Source: Pseudomonas putida (GTDB lineage: Bacteria > Pseudomonadota > Gammaproteobacteria > Pseudomonadales > Pseudomonadaceae). Taken from it: 64,000 nucleotides of DNA. The DNA lies in NCBI RefSeq assembly GCF_003228315.1, contig NZ_CP029693.1, positions 4,081,501 through 4,145,500 on the forward strand, written 5' to 3'. The notes beneath the pieces are model-generated. The model was not told the origin of the DNA. It searched no databases and saw only the letters and a program-made list of their open reading frames with translations. Each line of letters opens with the position of its first letter. Position 1 is the stretch's first letter. Both the position numbers and the translations under genes were made by a program. Below, in pieces: positions 41,711 to 50,664 of the stretch.

Positions 41711-43786
41711 ATGACGGAGTTGTCGCAGGTGTCGGTGACGGCACTCAAGGGTGTCGGCGAAGCCATGGCCGAAAAATTGGCCAGGGTCGGCCTGGAAAAC
41801 CTCCAGGACGTGCTGTTTCACTTGCCGCTGCGCTATCAGGATCGCACCCGCGTGGTGCCGATCGGTGCGCTGCGCCCGGGCCAGGATGCCGTGGTCGAAG
41901 GCACGGTCAGCGGTGCCGACGTGGTGATGGGGCGGCGCCGCAGCCTGGTGGTGCGCCTGCAGGACGGCACCGGCGGGCTGAGCCTGCGCTTCTATCACTT
42001 CAGCAACGCGCAGAAGGAAGGCCTCAAGCGCGGCACGCGGATTCGCTGCTATGGCGAAGCGCGCCCCGGTGCTTCGGGGCTGGAAATCTACCACCCGGAA
42101 TACCGCGCCATCTCCGGTGATGAACCCCCACCCGTGGACGCAACCCTGACTCCGGTGTACCCGCTCACCGAAGGCCTGACCCAGCAACGCCTGCGCCAAC
42201 TGTGCATGCAGACCCTGACCATGCTCGGTCCCACCAGCCTGCCCGACTGGCTGCCGACCGAACTGGCCCGCGACTACCAATTGGCGCCACTAGCCGATGC
42301 GATCCGCTATCTGCACAACCCGCCTGCCGACGCCGACGTCGACGAATTGGCCCTCGGTCATCACTGGGCTCAGCATCGCCTGGCTTTCGAAGAATTGCTG
42401 ACTCACCAACTGTCCCAGCAGCGCCTGCGCGAAAGCATGCGTTCGTTGCGCGCACCGGCCATGCCCAAAGCCACGCAGTTGCCGCCCAAATACCTGGCCA
42501 ACCTGGGGTTCAACCCCACCGGTGCCCAGCAACGGGTGGGCAATGAAATCGCCTATGACCTGAGCCAGCACGAGCCCATGCTGCGGCTGATCCAGGGTGA
42601 CGTCGGCGCGGGCAAAACCGTGGTCGCCGCCCTCGCCGCATTGCAGGCACTGGAGGCCGGCTATCAAGTAGCGCTGATGGCGCCCACCGAGATTCTCGCC
42701 GAGCAGCACTTCATCACCTTCAAGCGCTGGCTCGAACCGCTGGGCATTGAAGTGGCGTGGCTGGCCGGCAAGCTCAAGGGCAAGAACCGCGCCGCCGCGC
42801 TGGAGCAGATCGCTGGCGGCACACCGATGGTGGTGGGCACCCACGCGCTGTTTCAGGACGAAGTGCAATTCAAGAATCTGGCGCTGGTGATCATCGACGA
42901 ACAGCATCGCTTCGGCGTGCAGCAGCGCCTGGCACTGCGCCAGAAAGGTGTTGGCGGGCGCATGTGCCCGCATCAGTTGATCATGACGGCCACGCCTATT
43001 CCGCGCACGCTGGCCATGAGCGCCTACGCTGACCTCGACACCTCGATCCTCGACGAACTCCCCCCTGGCCGGACCCCGGTCAACACCGTGCTGATCACCG
43101 ACACCCGACGCGTCGAAGTCATCGAGCGGGTACGAAGCGCCTGCGCCGAAGGGCGCCAGGCCTACTGGGTTTGCACCCTGATCGAGGAGTCGGAGGAGCT
43201 GACCTGCCAGGCCGCCGAAAGCACCCATGAAGACCTGACTGCTGCGTTGGGCGAGTTGAAAGTCGGGCTGATCCACGGTCGCATGAAGCCAGCCGAGAAG
43301 GCTGCGGTCATGGCTGAATTCAAGGCCGGCCACCTGCAGCTGCTGGTGGCCACCACCGTGATCGAGGTCGGCGTGGATGTGCCCAACGCCAGCCTGATGA
43401 TCATCGAAAACCCGGAACGCCTGGGGCTGGCGCAACTGCACCAGTTGCGCGGCCGCGTCGGACGGGGCAGCGCGGCCAGCCATTGCGTGCTGCTCTATCA
43501 TCCGCCGCTGTCGCAGATCGGCCGCCAGCGCCTGGGCATCATGCGCGAAACCAACGATGGCTTTGTCATCGCCGAAAAAGACCTCGAACTGCGCGGCCCC
43601 GGTGAAATGCTCGGCACGCGGCAGACAGGCCTGCTTCAATTCAAGGTCGCCGACCTGATGCGCGACGCCGACCTGCTGCCCGCAGTACGCGACGCGGCCC
43701 AAGCCTTGCTCGAACGCTGGCCGGATCACGTGAGTCCGTTACTCGACCGCTGGCTGCGCCACGGGCAGCAATATGGACAAGTGTGA
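41711..43786 (+). CDS. recG: ATP-dependent DNA helicase RecG
   Basis: Fork-reversal and branch-migration helicase of 691 residues. The N-terminal wedge OB-fold (VVEGTVSGADVVMGRRRSLVVRLQDGTGGLSLRFYHF) precedes SF2 motifs: Walker A GDVGAGKTVVAALAA, motif II IIDEQHRFGVQQR, motif III TATPIPRTLAM, and motif VI QLHQLRGRVGRG. Translation is probably coupled to oxyR. Confidence 0.97.
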   Translation: MTELSQVSVTALKGVGEAMAEKLARVGLENLQDVLFHLPLRYQDRTRVVPIGALRPGQDAVVEGTVSGADVVMGRRRSLVVRLQDGTGGLSLRFYHFSNAQKEGLKRGTRIRCYGEARPGASGLEIYHPEYRAISGDEPPPVDATLTPVYPLTEGLTQQRLRQLCMQTLTMLGPTSLPDWLPTELARDYQLAPLADAIRYLHNPPADADVDELALGHHWAQHRLAFEELLTHQLSQQRLRESMRSLRAPAMPKATQLPPKYLANLGFNPTGAQQRVGNEIAYDLSQHEPMLRLIQGDVGAGKTVVAALAALQALEAGYQVALMAPTEILAEQHFITFKRWLEPLGIEVAWLAGKLKGKNRAAALEQIAGGTPMVVGTHALFQDEVQFKNLALVIIDEQHRFGVQQRLALRQKGVGGRMCPHQLIMTATPIPRTLAMSAYADLDTSILDELPPGRTPVNTVLITDTRRVEVIERVRSACAEGRQAYWVCTLIEESEELTCQAAESTHEDLTAALGELKVGLIHGRMKPAEKAAVMAEFKAGHLQLLVATTVIEVGVDVPNASLMIIENPERLGLAQLHQLRGRVGRGSAASHCVLLYHPPLSQIGRQRLGIMRETNDGFVIAEKDLELRGPGEMLGTRQTGLLQFKVADLMRDADLLPAVRDAAQALLERWPDHVSPLLDRWLRHGQQYGQV

Positions 43787-43864
43787 GCACCGTCTCAGTT
43801 TCCGGAGGATGGGCCCCCGCAAGCTGGTTATACTCCTGCAATTGTTTTAGTACGGATACAGACC

Positions 43865-45265
43865 ATGACCGAAGCTGCCCTTGCACCCGCTACCCCGCAC
43901 ACTCCGTCGGTCATTCGGATGCTGCTGGACAAGCTGGGCATCGCCTATGAAGAAGTGCTCGACCATCACGGATTGAATCCGGCGCGCAAGGTCCAGGCCG
44001 TACTGCTCGACGACGCTGTCGGCTCGCTGATGGTGCTGTTCCCGCAGAGCCAGTTGCTCGACCTCAACCGTTTGACCGAACTCACCGGCCGGCGCCTGAC
44101 CGCCGTATCCACCGAGCGCCTGATCAAGATGCTCGGCAAGCACAACCTGAGCCTGCTGCCGGGCATTCCTGCCCTCACCAGCGCCCCATGCCTGTACGAA
44201 GAAAGCTTGCTGCGCGAGCCGAAAGTGCTGGTCAATTCGGGGGAGCCGGATGTGCTGCTGGAAATCTCCAGCGAAGCCTTCAAGTCCATGCTCAACAAGG
44301 CCAGCGCCGCCAATTTCGGTGAACCGCTGAGCAGCATTCGCCCGAACCTGGATCGCCCCGATGATGACCGCGAGGAAATCACCCAGGCTGTTCAGGCGTT
44401 CACCGCACGGCGTATCCAGCAACGCCTGGAAGCGACCATCGAAATTCCGCCCCTGGCCGAAACCGCGCAGAAGATCATCAAGCTGCGCGTCGACCCCAAC
44501 GCGACCATCGACGACATCACCGGCGTGGTCGAAACCGACCCGGCCCTGGCCGCACAGGTGGTGAGCTGGGCAGCGTCGCCGTACTACGCCTCGCCGGGCA
44601 AGATCCGTTCGGTGGAGGACGCCATCGTGCGGGTCCTGGGTTTCGACCTGGTGATCAACCTGGCGCTGGGCCTGGCCCTGGGTAAAACCCTGAGCCTGCC
44701 CAAGGACCACCCGCAACACAGCACGCCGTACTGGCAGCAATCGATCTACACCGCCGCCGTCATCGAGGGCCTGACGCGCGCCATGCCGCGCACCCAGCGC
44801 CCGGAAGCCGGCCTGACCTACCTGGCAGGCCTGCTGCACAACTTCGGTTACCTGCTGCTGGCCCATGTGTTCCCGCCGCACTTCTCGCTGATCTGCCGGC
44901 ATATGGAGGTCAATCCGCACCTGTGCCACAGCTATATCGAGCAGCATCTGCTGGGTATCAGCCGTGAACAGATCGGTTCGTGGCTGATGCGCTTCTGGGA
45001 CATGCCCGAAGAACTGGCCACCGCGCTGCGTTTCCAGCACGACCCGCTTTACGACGGCGCTTTCGCCGAGTACCCGAACCTGGTGTGCCTGTCGGTACGC
45101 CTGCTGCGCAGCCGTGGCATCGGCTCGGGCCCGGACGAGGACATCCCCGACGCCCTGCTGGAACGCCTGGGCCTGAGCCGCGAAAAAGCCAACGACGTGG
45201 TCAGCAAGGTCCTCGAAGCCGAGGTGCTGTTGCGCGAACTGGCCTCGCAGTTCAGCCAATCCTAA
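43865..45265 (+). CDS. YbaK-like/HDOD signalling protein
   Basis: 466 residues. N-terminal ~150 residues look like a YbaK/ProX aminoacyl-tRNA deacylase-like domain (LLDKLGIAYEEVLDHHGLNPARKVQAVLLDD...VLFPQSQLLDLNRL), but the catalytic Lys of YbaK is not obvious. An HDOD domain covers about 190-400 (IEIPPLAETAQKIIKLRVDPNATIDDITGVVETDPALAAQVVSWA...AGLLHNFGYLLLAHVF). HDOD proteins regulate stress and motility and often bind partners of c-di-GMP signalling. The counterpart at this place is PA5346 in PAO1. Partner unknown. Confidence 0.85.
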   Translation: MTEAALAPATPHTPSVIRMLLDKLGIAYEEVLDHHGLNPARKVQAVLLDDAVGSLMVLFPQSQLLDLNRLTELTGRRLTAVSTERLIKMLGKHNLSLLPGIPALTSAPCLYEESLLREPKVLVNSGEPDVLLEISSEAFKSMLNKASAANFGEPLSSIRPNLDRPDDDREEITQAVQAFTARRIQQRLEATIEIPPLAETAQKIIKLRVDPNATIDDITGVVETDPALAAQVVSWAASPYYASPGKIRSVEDAIVRVLGFDLVINLALGLALGKTLSLPKDHPQHSTPYWQQSIYTAAVIEGLTRAMPRTQRPEAGLTYLAGLLHNFGYLLLAHVFPPHFSLICRHMEVNPHLCHSYIEQHLLGISREQIGSWLMRFWDMPEELATALRFQHDPLYDGAFAEYPNLVCLSVRLLRSRGIGSGPDEDIPDALLERLGLSREKANDVVSKVLEAEVLLRELASQFSQS

Positions 45266-45268
45266 TAG

Positions 45269-45334
45269 CATCGCGGGCAAGCCCGCTCCCACAGGGGTTA
45301 ATCAAAACCTGTGGGAGCGGGCTTGCCCGCGATG
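45269..45334. repeat. REP doublet, class GCGGGCaagCCCGC
   Basis: CATCGCGGGCAAGCCCGCTCCCACAGG and its mirror, 12 bases apart. It differs from the common class in this window (GGGCAAGCCC where others have GAGCAGGCTC) and is related to the units around the RAYT gene at 54.9 kb. Confidence 0.87.
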
Positions 45335-45360
45335 AATCCACCTCGGTTTAACCGACTATC

Positions 45361-45744
45361 TCAAGCCTTTGGCTTGGCCTTCCTCGGCTTCAAATACTTG
45401 GTCAACCCCTGGAACCAGATCACCAACGCCGGGTTGCCCTTGATCTGAATCGACTTGTCCTGAATCCCGGTCATGAACGCCAACTGCTTGTTCTTCGCCT
45501 GCATCGTGGCAAAGCCGTAGGCTGCATCCTTGAAGGCGATGGCAAACGCAGGCTCGGCATGTACCCCGCCCTTGCTGGTGATGCGCTGATCCTTCACCCG
45601 GAAATGTCGTGCCACCTTCCCGTCCAGGGTCTGCAGCTGGAACACCAATTCCTTGTCACCCAACTGCTGCTGAAACGCAGGGTTGGTCCGGCTGGCCTTG
45701 CCCATCAACAAACCCAGCATCCACAGCAGAAAACGAAATTTCAT
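45361..45744 (-). CDS. Conserved hypothetical protein, SCP2-like
   Basis: 127 residues. Hydrophobic N-terminus MKFRFLLWMLGLLMGKA, then a compact domain with EPAFAIAFKDAAYGFATM, AFMTGIQDKSIQIKGNPALVIWFQGLTKYL: the pattern of the sterol-carrier SCP2 fold (a ligand pocket ending in a G-x-I-x-I-x-G-(N/D) strand), which is tentative. Start ATG has GAGG seven bases upstream; a TTG six bases earlier is out. PAO1 PA5347 holds the same position. Function unknown. Confidence 0.65.
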   Translation of the reverse strand: MKFRFLLWMLGLLMGKASRTNPAFQQQLGDKELVFQLQTLDGKVARHFRVKDQRITSKGGVHAEPAFAIAFKDAAYGFATMQAKNKQLAFMTGIQDKSIQIKGNPALVIWFQGLTKYLKPRKAKPKA

Positions 45745-45878
45745 GCGCAAGCCTCAAGAGAAAAATGAACGGCCGGCGCATTGTATCGAGCGAAGGCAAT
45801 AAAGCCACTATCGCGTTTAATTAGCAGAAGATGGACTGCTTTTTGACGCTGATGACTACCAAGTCACTGTCGATACGT

Positions 45879-46322
45879 TCAATACAGAACGCCCTGCAAT
45901 ACCTCATAAACGATCCCGGTGCCGGCCGCGATCAGCACGATATCGCTGCCCGCACGGCGCCATTCATAGCCTGGGTAATAAGGCAGGCGACTCAAGGCGC
46001 GATTATCCAGGCGCTCACCGTAGTAACCATGGGGCAGTGGTCGCCCGCGGACTACATAGATACCAGGCGGTGGAGGCGCGCCGCGTACGAAATAGTCGCG
46101 ATGATCGTGAATGGTCTGACGGACCGGGCCAAAGTCCCGTGGCGGCGGACCACCGTGATAATGCTCCTGCCCACCTCGGTGATCGTCATCGTAGTGTTCG
46201 TAATGCCCCTGTGGGCCGCCGTGGTCATGATCGTCGCGCTGATCGGCGCTGGCGTGCAGCAACGGCGTCGCACTGAGCATCAGCACGCCCAGGCTGGTCA
46301 TCAGACGTTTCGGCATTTTCAT
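45879..46322 (-). CDS. Secreted small protein, RcnB/CigR-like
   Basis: 147 residues: signal peptide KRLMTSLGVLMLSATPLLHASA, a His/Asp/Gly-rich low-complexity stretch (DQRDDHDHGGPQGHYEHYDDDHRGG), then a RcnB/YohN-type core GPVRQTIHDHRDYFVRGAPPPPGIYVVRGRPLPHGYYGERLDNRALSRLPYYPGYEWRRAGSDIVLI. Periplasmic; His-rich part suggests metal binding. Start ATG at 46322 has GAGG nine bases upstream; a GTG at 46337 lies inside that site. It sits at the apparent synteny joint. Function inferred from family likeness only. Confidence 0.7.
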   Translation of the reverse strand: MKMPKRLMTSLGVLMLSATPLLHASADQRDDHDHGGPQGHYEHYDDDHRGGQEHYHGGPPPRDFGPVRQTIHDHRDYFVRGAPPPPGIYVVRGRPLPHGYYGERLDNRALSRLPYYPGYEWRRAGSDIVLIAAGTGIVYEVLQGVLY

Positions 46323-46348
46323 TCGGGATTTCCTCACAACACCTACAG

Positions 46349-46382
46349 CAAAAAGGGCTTCAGAACGTAGTCCTGAAGCCCT
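46349..46382 (-). terminator. Terminator of trpBA
   Basis: On the minus strand AGGGCTTCAG, nine-base loop, CTGAAGCCCT, then five T. Ten-base perfect stem 62 bases past the trpA stop. Confidence 0.88.
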
Positions 46383-46443
46383 CGGTCTTGCTGTTTAGTC
46401 TGTGTCGAAAGGCGCTAATTCCTCTGTATCAGGAACTTTACTC

Positions 46444-47256
46444 TCAGCTGACACGGGCCTTACGTACGCCGTCGGCGAGCGCCGAGCACAGGCTCAACAC
46501 GCCATCGACAGCCTGTTCTGGCGTGGCTGCTTCGGCGATCTGATCGATCAGCGCGGAGCCCACCACCACACCATCGGCCAGACGCGCGATGTTCGCAGCC
46601 TGCTCCGGTGTGCGAATCCCGAAACCGATGCTGATCGGCAGATCGGTATGGCGACGCAGACGGGCCACCGCTTCTTCGACGTGCTCCAGTGTCGCCGCTC
46701 CCGCACCGGTCACACCGGCCACAGACACGTAATACACAAACCCGGAGCTGCCATTGAGCACGGTTGGCAGACGCACATCGTCAGTGGTCGGGGTGGTCAG
46801 ACGGATGAAGTCCAGGCCCGCGGCCTGGGCCGGGTCACACAGCTCGCCGTTGTGCTCGGGCGGCATGTCGACCACGATCAGGCCATCTACACCGGCTTCC
46901 TTTGCTTCAGCAATGAAACGTGGCACGCCGTACTTGTGGATCGGGTTGAAGTAACCCATCAGCACCAGCGGCGTTTCATTGTTGTCCTTGCGGAACTCGC
47001 GAACCATTTGCAGGGTTTTCGCCAGATTCTGCTTGGCGCCCAGCGCACGGATGTTGGCGAGCTGGATCGCCGGGCCGTCAGCCATCGGGTCGGTGAAGGG
47101 CATGCCCAGCTCGATCACGTCGGCGCCCGCTGCCGGCAAGCCCTTGAGGATCGCCAGGGAGGTGTCGTAGCCCGGGTCGCCAGCGGTGACGAAGGTCACC
47201 AGGGCGGCGCGGTTCTGTTCCTTGAGTTCGGCAAAACGCGTTTGCAGGCGGCTCAT
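46444..47256 (-). CDS. trpA: Tryptophan synthase alpha subunit
   Basis: 270 residues; TIM barrel that cleaves indoleglycerol phosphate and passes indole to TrpB. Catalytic region VIELGMPFTDPMADGPAIQ (Glu and Asp) and the phosphate loop GFGIRTPEQAANIA are present. Its ATG overlaps the trpB stop (TGATG), indicating coupled translation. Confidence 0.97.
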   Translation of the reverse strand: MSRLQTRFAELKEQNRAALVTFVTAGDPGYDTSLAILKGLPAAGADVIELGMPFTDPMADGPAIQLANIRALGAKQNLAKTLQMVREFRKDNNETPLVLMGYFNPIHKYGVPRFIAEAKEAGVDGLIVVDMPPEHNGELCDPAQAAGLDFIRLTTPTTDDVRLPTVLNGSSGFVYYVSVAGVTGAGAATLEHVEEAVARLRRHTDLPISIGFGIRTPEQAANIARLADGVVVGSALIDQIAEAATPEQAVDGVLSLCSALADGVRKARVS

Positions 47257-48476
47257 CAGTGTTTCTCCTGCGAGGATTGTTCCATATGGTGCATCACGGT
47301 CTGCATGTCTTTGTCGCCACGCCCGGACAGGTTGACCACCATCAGGTGATCCTTCGGCAGCTTCGGTGCGCGCTTGAACACTTCAGCCAGGGCGTGGGCG
47401 CTTTCCAGCGCCGGGATGATCCCTTCCAGGCGGCAGCACTGGTGGAAGGCGGCGAGTGCTTCGTCGTCCGTCACCGAGGTGTACTGAACGCGACCGATGT
47501 CATGCAACCAGGCGTGTTCCGGACCGATGCCCGGATAGTCCAGGCCGGCGGAAATGGAGTGGGCGTCGATGATCTGGCCATCTTCGTCCTGCAACAGGAA
47601 GGTACGGTTACCGTGCAACACGCCCGGAACGCCGCCGTTGAGGCTGGCGGCGTGCTTGCCGGTTTCGATGCCGTAGCCGGCCGCTTCAACGCCGATGATC
47701 TCGACGCTCTTGTCATCAAGGAACGGGTGGAACAGGCCCATGGCGTTGGAACCACCGCCGATGCAAGCCACCAGGCTGTCCGGCAGACGGCCTTCCTGGG
47801 CTTGCAGCTGGTCACGGGTTTCCTTGCCGATGACCGCCTGGAAGTCGCGAACCATCGCAGGATAAGGGTGCGGACCGGCCACGGTGCCGATCAGGTAGAA
47901 GGTGTTGTCGACGTTGGTCACCCAGTCACGCAGGGCTTCGTTCATCGCATCCTTCAGGGTGCCGGTGCCGGCCACGACCGGAATCACGGTGGCGCCCAGC
48001 AGCTTCATGCGGAACACGTTGGCCTGCTGGCGCTCGATGTCGGTGGTGCCCATGTAGATCACGCATTCCAGACCGAAGCGCGCGGCCACGGTGGCGGTCG
48101 CCACGCCGTGCATGCCGGCGCCGGTCTCGGCGATGATGCGTTTCTTGCCCATGCGCCGCGCCAGCAGGATCTGGCCGATGCAGTTGTTGATCTTGTGCGC
48201 GCCGGTGTGGTTCAGCTCTTCACGCTTGAGATAAATCTTCGCGCCGCCACAGAATTCGGTCAGGCGTTCGGCGAAATAGAGCGGACTTGGACGACCGACA
48301 TAGTCGCGCTGGAAGTAGGCCAATTCTTCCTTGAAGGCAGGATCTTCCTTGGCCGCTTCGTATTCGCGGGCCAGATCGAGGACCAGTGGCATCAGGGTTT
48401 CAGCGACATAACGGCCGCCGAACGCGCCAAACAGGCCGTTGGCGTCAGGGCCGTTGCGCAGATTGGTCTGGGTCAT
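47256..48476 (-). CDS. trpB: Tryptophan synthase beta subunit
   Basis: 406 residues; PLP enzyme condensing indole with serine. The PLP lysine is in ELNHTGAHKINNCIGQ; GGGSNAMGLFHPF binds the PLP phosphate; ETGAGMHGVATA is also present. The frame extends to 48518, but MTQTNLRNGPDANGLFGAFGGRYV is the family start. First gene of trpBA, activated by the divergent trpI product. Confidence 0.97.
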   Translation of the reverse strand: MTQTNLRNGPDANGLFGAFGGRYVAETLMPLVLDLAREYEAAKEDPAFKEELAYFQRDYVGRPSPLYFAERLTEFCGGAKIYLKREELNHTGAHKINNCIGQILLARRMGKKRIIAETGAGMHGVATATVAARFGLECVIYMGTTDIERQQANVFRMKLLGATVIPVVAGTGTLKDAMNEALRDWVTNVDNTFYLIGTVAGPHPYPAMVRDFQAVIGKETRDQLQAQEGRLPDSLVACIGGGSNAMGLFHPFLDDKSVEIIGVEAAGYGIETGKHAASLNGGVPGVLHGNRTFLLQDEDGQIIDAHSISAGLDYPGIGPEHAWLHDIGRVQYTSVTDDEALAAFHQCCRLEGIIPALESAHALAEVFKRAPKLPKDHLMVVNLSGRGDKDMQTVMHHMEQSSQEKH

Positions 48477-48518
48477 GGGGCGCTCCAGTTGAATGCGAGA
48501 AATAGTGTTTTTGAACAA

Positions 48519-48535
48519 AGAGTGGGCTTCACTCT
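48519..48535. promoter_or_regulatory. Candidate TrpI operator
   Basis: AGAGTG, five bases, CACTCT: a perfect inverted repeat in the 126-base trpB/trpI intergenic region. LysR regulators bind such interrupted dyads. TrpI of P. aeruginosa activates trpBA with indoleglycerol phosphate; this palindrome is a candidate for its main site. Confidence 0.5.
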
Positions 48536-48602
48536 ACCCCTGACGCCGCATGCTGAAAACCGATAAGATCGCTGCAACCTGTCAGGAAAACTCACAGATA
48601 CC

Positions 48603-49496
48603 ATGAGCCACGAACTGCCACCTCTGAACGCCTTGCGTGCCTTCGAAGCCACTGCCCGATTGAACAGCGTCAGTCAGGCTGCCGAACAGCTGCATGTCAC
48701 CCATGGCGCGGTGAGCCGGCAATTGAAGGTGCTGGAAGAACACCTCGGCGTGAGCCTGTTCACCAAGGAAGGTCGCGGCCTCAAACTCACAGATGCCGGC
48801 ATGCGCTTGCGTGATGCCAGCGCCGAAGCTTTCGAGCGCCTGCGCACGGCCTGTGCCGATATCTCCCGCAGCACCGCCGATGCGCCCTTCGTACTGGGCT
48901 GCTCGGGCAGCCTGCTGGCCCGCTGGTTCATCCCGCGCCTGGGACGACTGAACGCCGACCTGCCGGATCTGCGCCTGCATCTGTCCGCTGGAGAAGGCGA
49001 TCTCGACCCCCGTCGTCCTGGGCTGGACGCCTTGCTGGTGTTCGCCGAGCCTCCCTGGCCGGCGGACATGCAGGTGTTCGAGCTGGCCAGCGAACGGATC
49101 GGGCCGGTCATGAGCCCCCGCTTCGTCGGCTACGACAGGCTCAGAAACGCGCCGCCGACTGCCCTTCTCGGTGAACCATTGCTGCACACCACTTCCCGTC
49201 CGCAGGCCTGGCCCAGTTGGGCACAACAAAGCGGCCTCGACGCCGGGGCGTTGAAGTACGGTCAGGGCTTTGAACATTTGTATTACTTGCTGGAGGCGGC
49301 CGTCGCCGGATTAGGCGTGGCCATCGCCCCCGAGCCGCTGGTGGCCGAGGACTTGAAGGCGGGTCGACTGGTAGCACCCTGGGGTTTCAGCGAAACCCCA
49401 GCGCAATTGGCATTGTGGCTGCCAAAGCGCGCCGCGGACGGGCGCGCCCGGCAACTGGCGCAGTGGCTGAAAAACGAACTGCGCCAGACGGATTAG
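48603..49496 (+). CDS. trpI: LysR-type regulator TrpI
   Basis: 297 residues with an N-terminal LysR helix-turn-helix (LPPLNALRAFEATARLNSVSQAAEQLHVTHGAVSRQLKVLEEHLG). Divergent from trpBA exactly as in P. aeruginosa and P. putida, where it activates trpBA in response to indoleglycerol phosphate. Its stop overlaps by four bases the end of the convergent DUF883 gene. Confidence 0.95.
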   Translation: MSHELPPLNALRAFEATARLNSVSQAAEQLHVTHGAVSRQLKVLEEHLGVSLFTKEGRGLKLTDAGMRLRDASAEAFERLRTACADISRSTADAPFVLGCSGSLLARWFIPRLGRLNADLPDLRLHLSAGEGDLDPRRPGLDALLVFAEPPWPADMQVFELASERIGPVMSPRFVGYDRLRNAPPTALLGEPLLHTTSRPQAWPSWAQQSGLDAGALKYGQGFEHLYYLLEAAVAGLGVAIAPEPLVAEDLKAGRLVAPWGFSETPAQLALWLPKRAADGRARQLAQWLKNELRQTD

Positions 49497-49819
49497 TCAC
49501 CGCGCCTGCACATCAGGTACGCGGCCAGCAGGCCTAGCGCACCGACGGCAACACCCGCTGTCGTCCAGGGATGTTCCTGGGCGTAATCGCGGGTGGCAAT
49601 TCCGGTTTCCCGGGTCTTCACTTTAACTTCCTCATAGGCATCCGAGAGCAGATGGCGCGAATGTCTCAGCGCATTCTCGGCGTTGCCCTTGAGGACCTTG
49701 AGGGTTCTACGCGACTCGTCGGAGGCGTCGTCCTTCAGGCTTTCCAGGGATTTGAGCAGACTCTCGATTTCCGCTTCCATGCTTTGCAATGAGGCTTTGC
49801 GTAACGCGCTGTTGGCCAT
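49493..49819 (-). CDS. DUF883 (ElaB/YqjD-like) membrane-anchored protein
   Basis: 108 residues: long amphipathic coiled-coil-like helix (SLQSMEAEIESLLKSLESLKDDASDESRRTLKVLKGNAENALRHSRH) and a C-terminal membrane span PWTTAGVAVGALGLLAAYLMCRR. E. coli YqjD/ElaB of this family are tail-anchored, bind stalled ribosomes in stationary phase and protect membranes. Converges with trpI with a 4-base overlap. Confidence 0.88.
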   Translation of the reverse strand: MANSALRKASLQSMEAEIESLLKSLESLKDDASDESRRTLKVLKGNAENALRHSRHLLSDAYEEVKVKTRETGIATRDYAQEHPWTTAGVAVGALGLLAAYLMCRRGD

Positions 49820-49974
49820 GGTGGCTCTCCTGCATTGTTGATGAGTGGCGTGTGTTGGTTGGGACTTCGGGGGCTCGAGAAAGTGCAGTAAATGTGAACT
49901 TGCCTGTGGGATCGACCGACAGAAGAAAGTCAGAAAATCACTGCTAGGCTGTATGCAAACCCAAGGAGAACGCC

Positions 49975-50190
49975 ATGACTGACCATCACACTTACAAGAA
50001 AGTCGAACTGGTTGGCTCGTCCACCAGCAGCATTGAAGACGCGATCAACAACGCTCTGGCCGAGGCCCATAAAAGCCTCAAGTACATGGAATGGTTTGAA
50101 GTGACCGAAACCCGGGGACATATCAAGGACGGCAAGGCTGCGCATTTCCAGGTGACCCTCAAGGTGGGGTTCCGGATTGCCAGCAGCTGA
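49975..50190 (+). CDS. Dodecin flavin-binding protein
   Basis: 71 residues, HHTYKKVELVGSSTSSIEDAINNALAEAHKSLKYMEWFEVTETRGHI: a standard dodecin with the flavin-stacking Trp (MEWFEV). Twelve subunits form a hollow sphere that stores FMN or riboflavin. Ribosome site AAGGAGAA. Confidence 0.95.
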   Translation: MTDHHTYKKVELVGSSTSSIEDAINNALAEAHKSLKYMEWFEVTETRGHIKDGKAAHFQVTLKVGFRIASS

Positions 50191-50311
50191 TCGGTTTTCG
50201 ACCTCCGAGCTTGCACGCTGGCCGAGTGCCATAGGGATTGGCAAGGCGCTACATGAGTGAATCCGGCCCATGACCGGATGCCCCTTTTGATCCGACCAGA
50301 GAATGCCACTG

Positions 50312-50533
50312 ATGAAGAGATTTATTTTGGCGGTAGGTTTGTTATGCCTGGCGGGCACTGCCATGGCTGACGGCAAGTCCTGCGAAGAGCTCAAAGCCGA
50401 GATCGCCGCAAAGCTTGATGCCAAGGGTGTTTCCAATTACTCGCTGGACATCGTCGACAAAGGCGCCAGCGCCGGCGGAAAAGTCGTCGGTACCTGTGAG
50501 AAGGGCACCAAGGAAATCGTCTACAAGCGCTAG
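50312..50533 (+). CDS. DUF1161 periplasmic protein, copy 1
   Basis: 73 residues: signal MKRFILAVGLLCLAGTAMA, then DGKSCEELKAEIAAKLDAKGVSNYSLDIVDKGASAGGKVVGTCEKGTKEIVYKR, a DUF1161 protein with two Cys that can form a disulfide. The frame opens at 50303, but comparison with copy 2 at 52520 sets the start at MKRF. Function unknown. Confidence 0.88.
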   Translation: MKRFILAVGLLCLAGTAMADGKSCEELKAEIAAKLDAKGVSNYSLDIVDKGASAGGKVVGTCEKGTKEIVYKR

Positions 50534-50544
50534 ATCACAAATAC

Positions 50545-50646
50545 CTGTAGGAGCGAGCCTGCTCGCGATGGTCTCAAGGACAACGCGCTGCATCAGACAG
50601 TGCGTGTCATCGTTGACGACCATCGCGAGCAGGCTCGCTCCTACAG
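50545..50646. repeat. REPIN, class GCGAGCaggCTCGC
   Basis: CTGTAGGAGCGAGCC...GGCTCGCTCCTACAG between DUF1161 copy 1 and the LLM oxidoreductase end. Its right half (50606-50643) equals 6025-6062 base for base. Confidence 0.88.
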
Positions 50647-50664
50647 TGGTGAGCAGGGCACACC

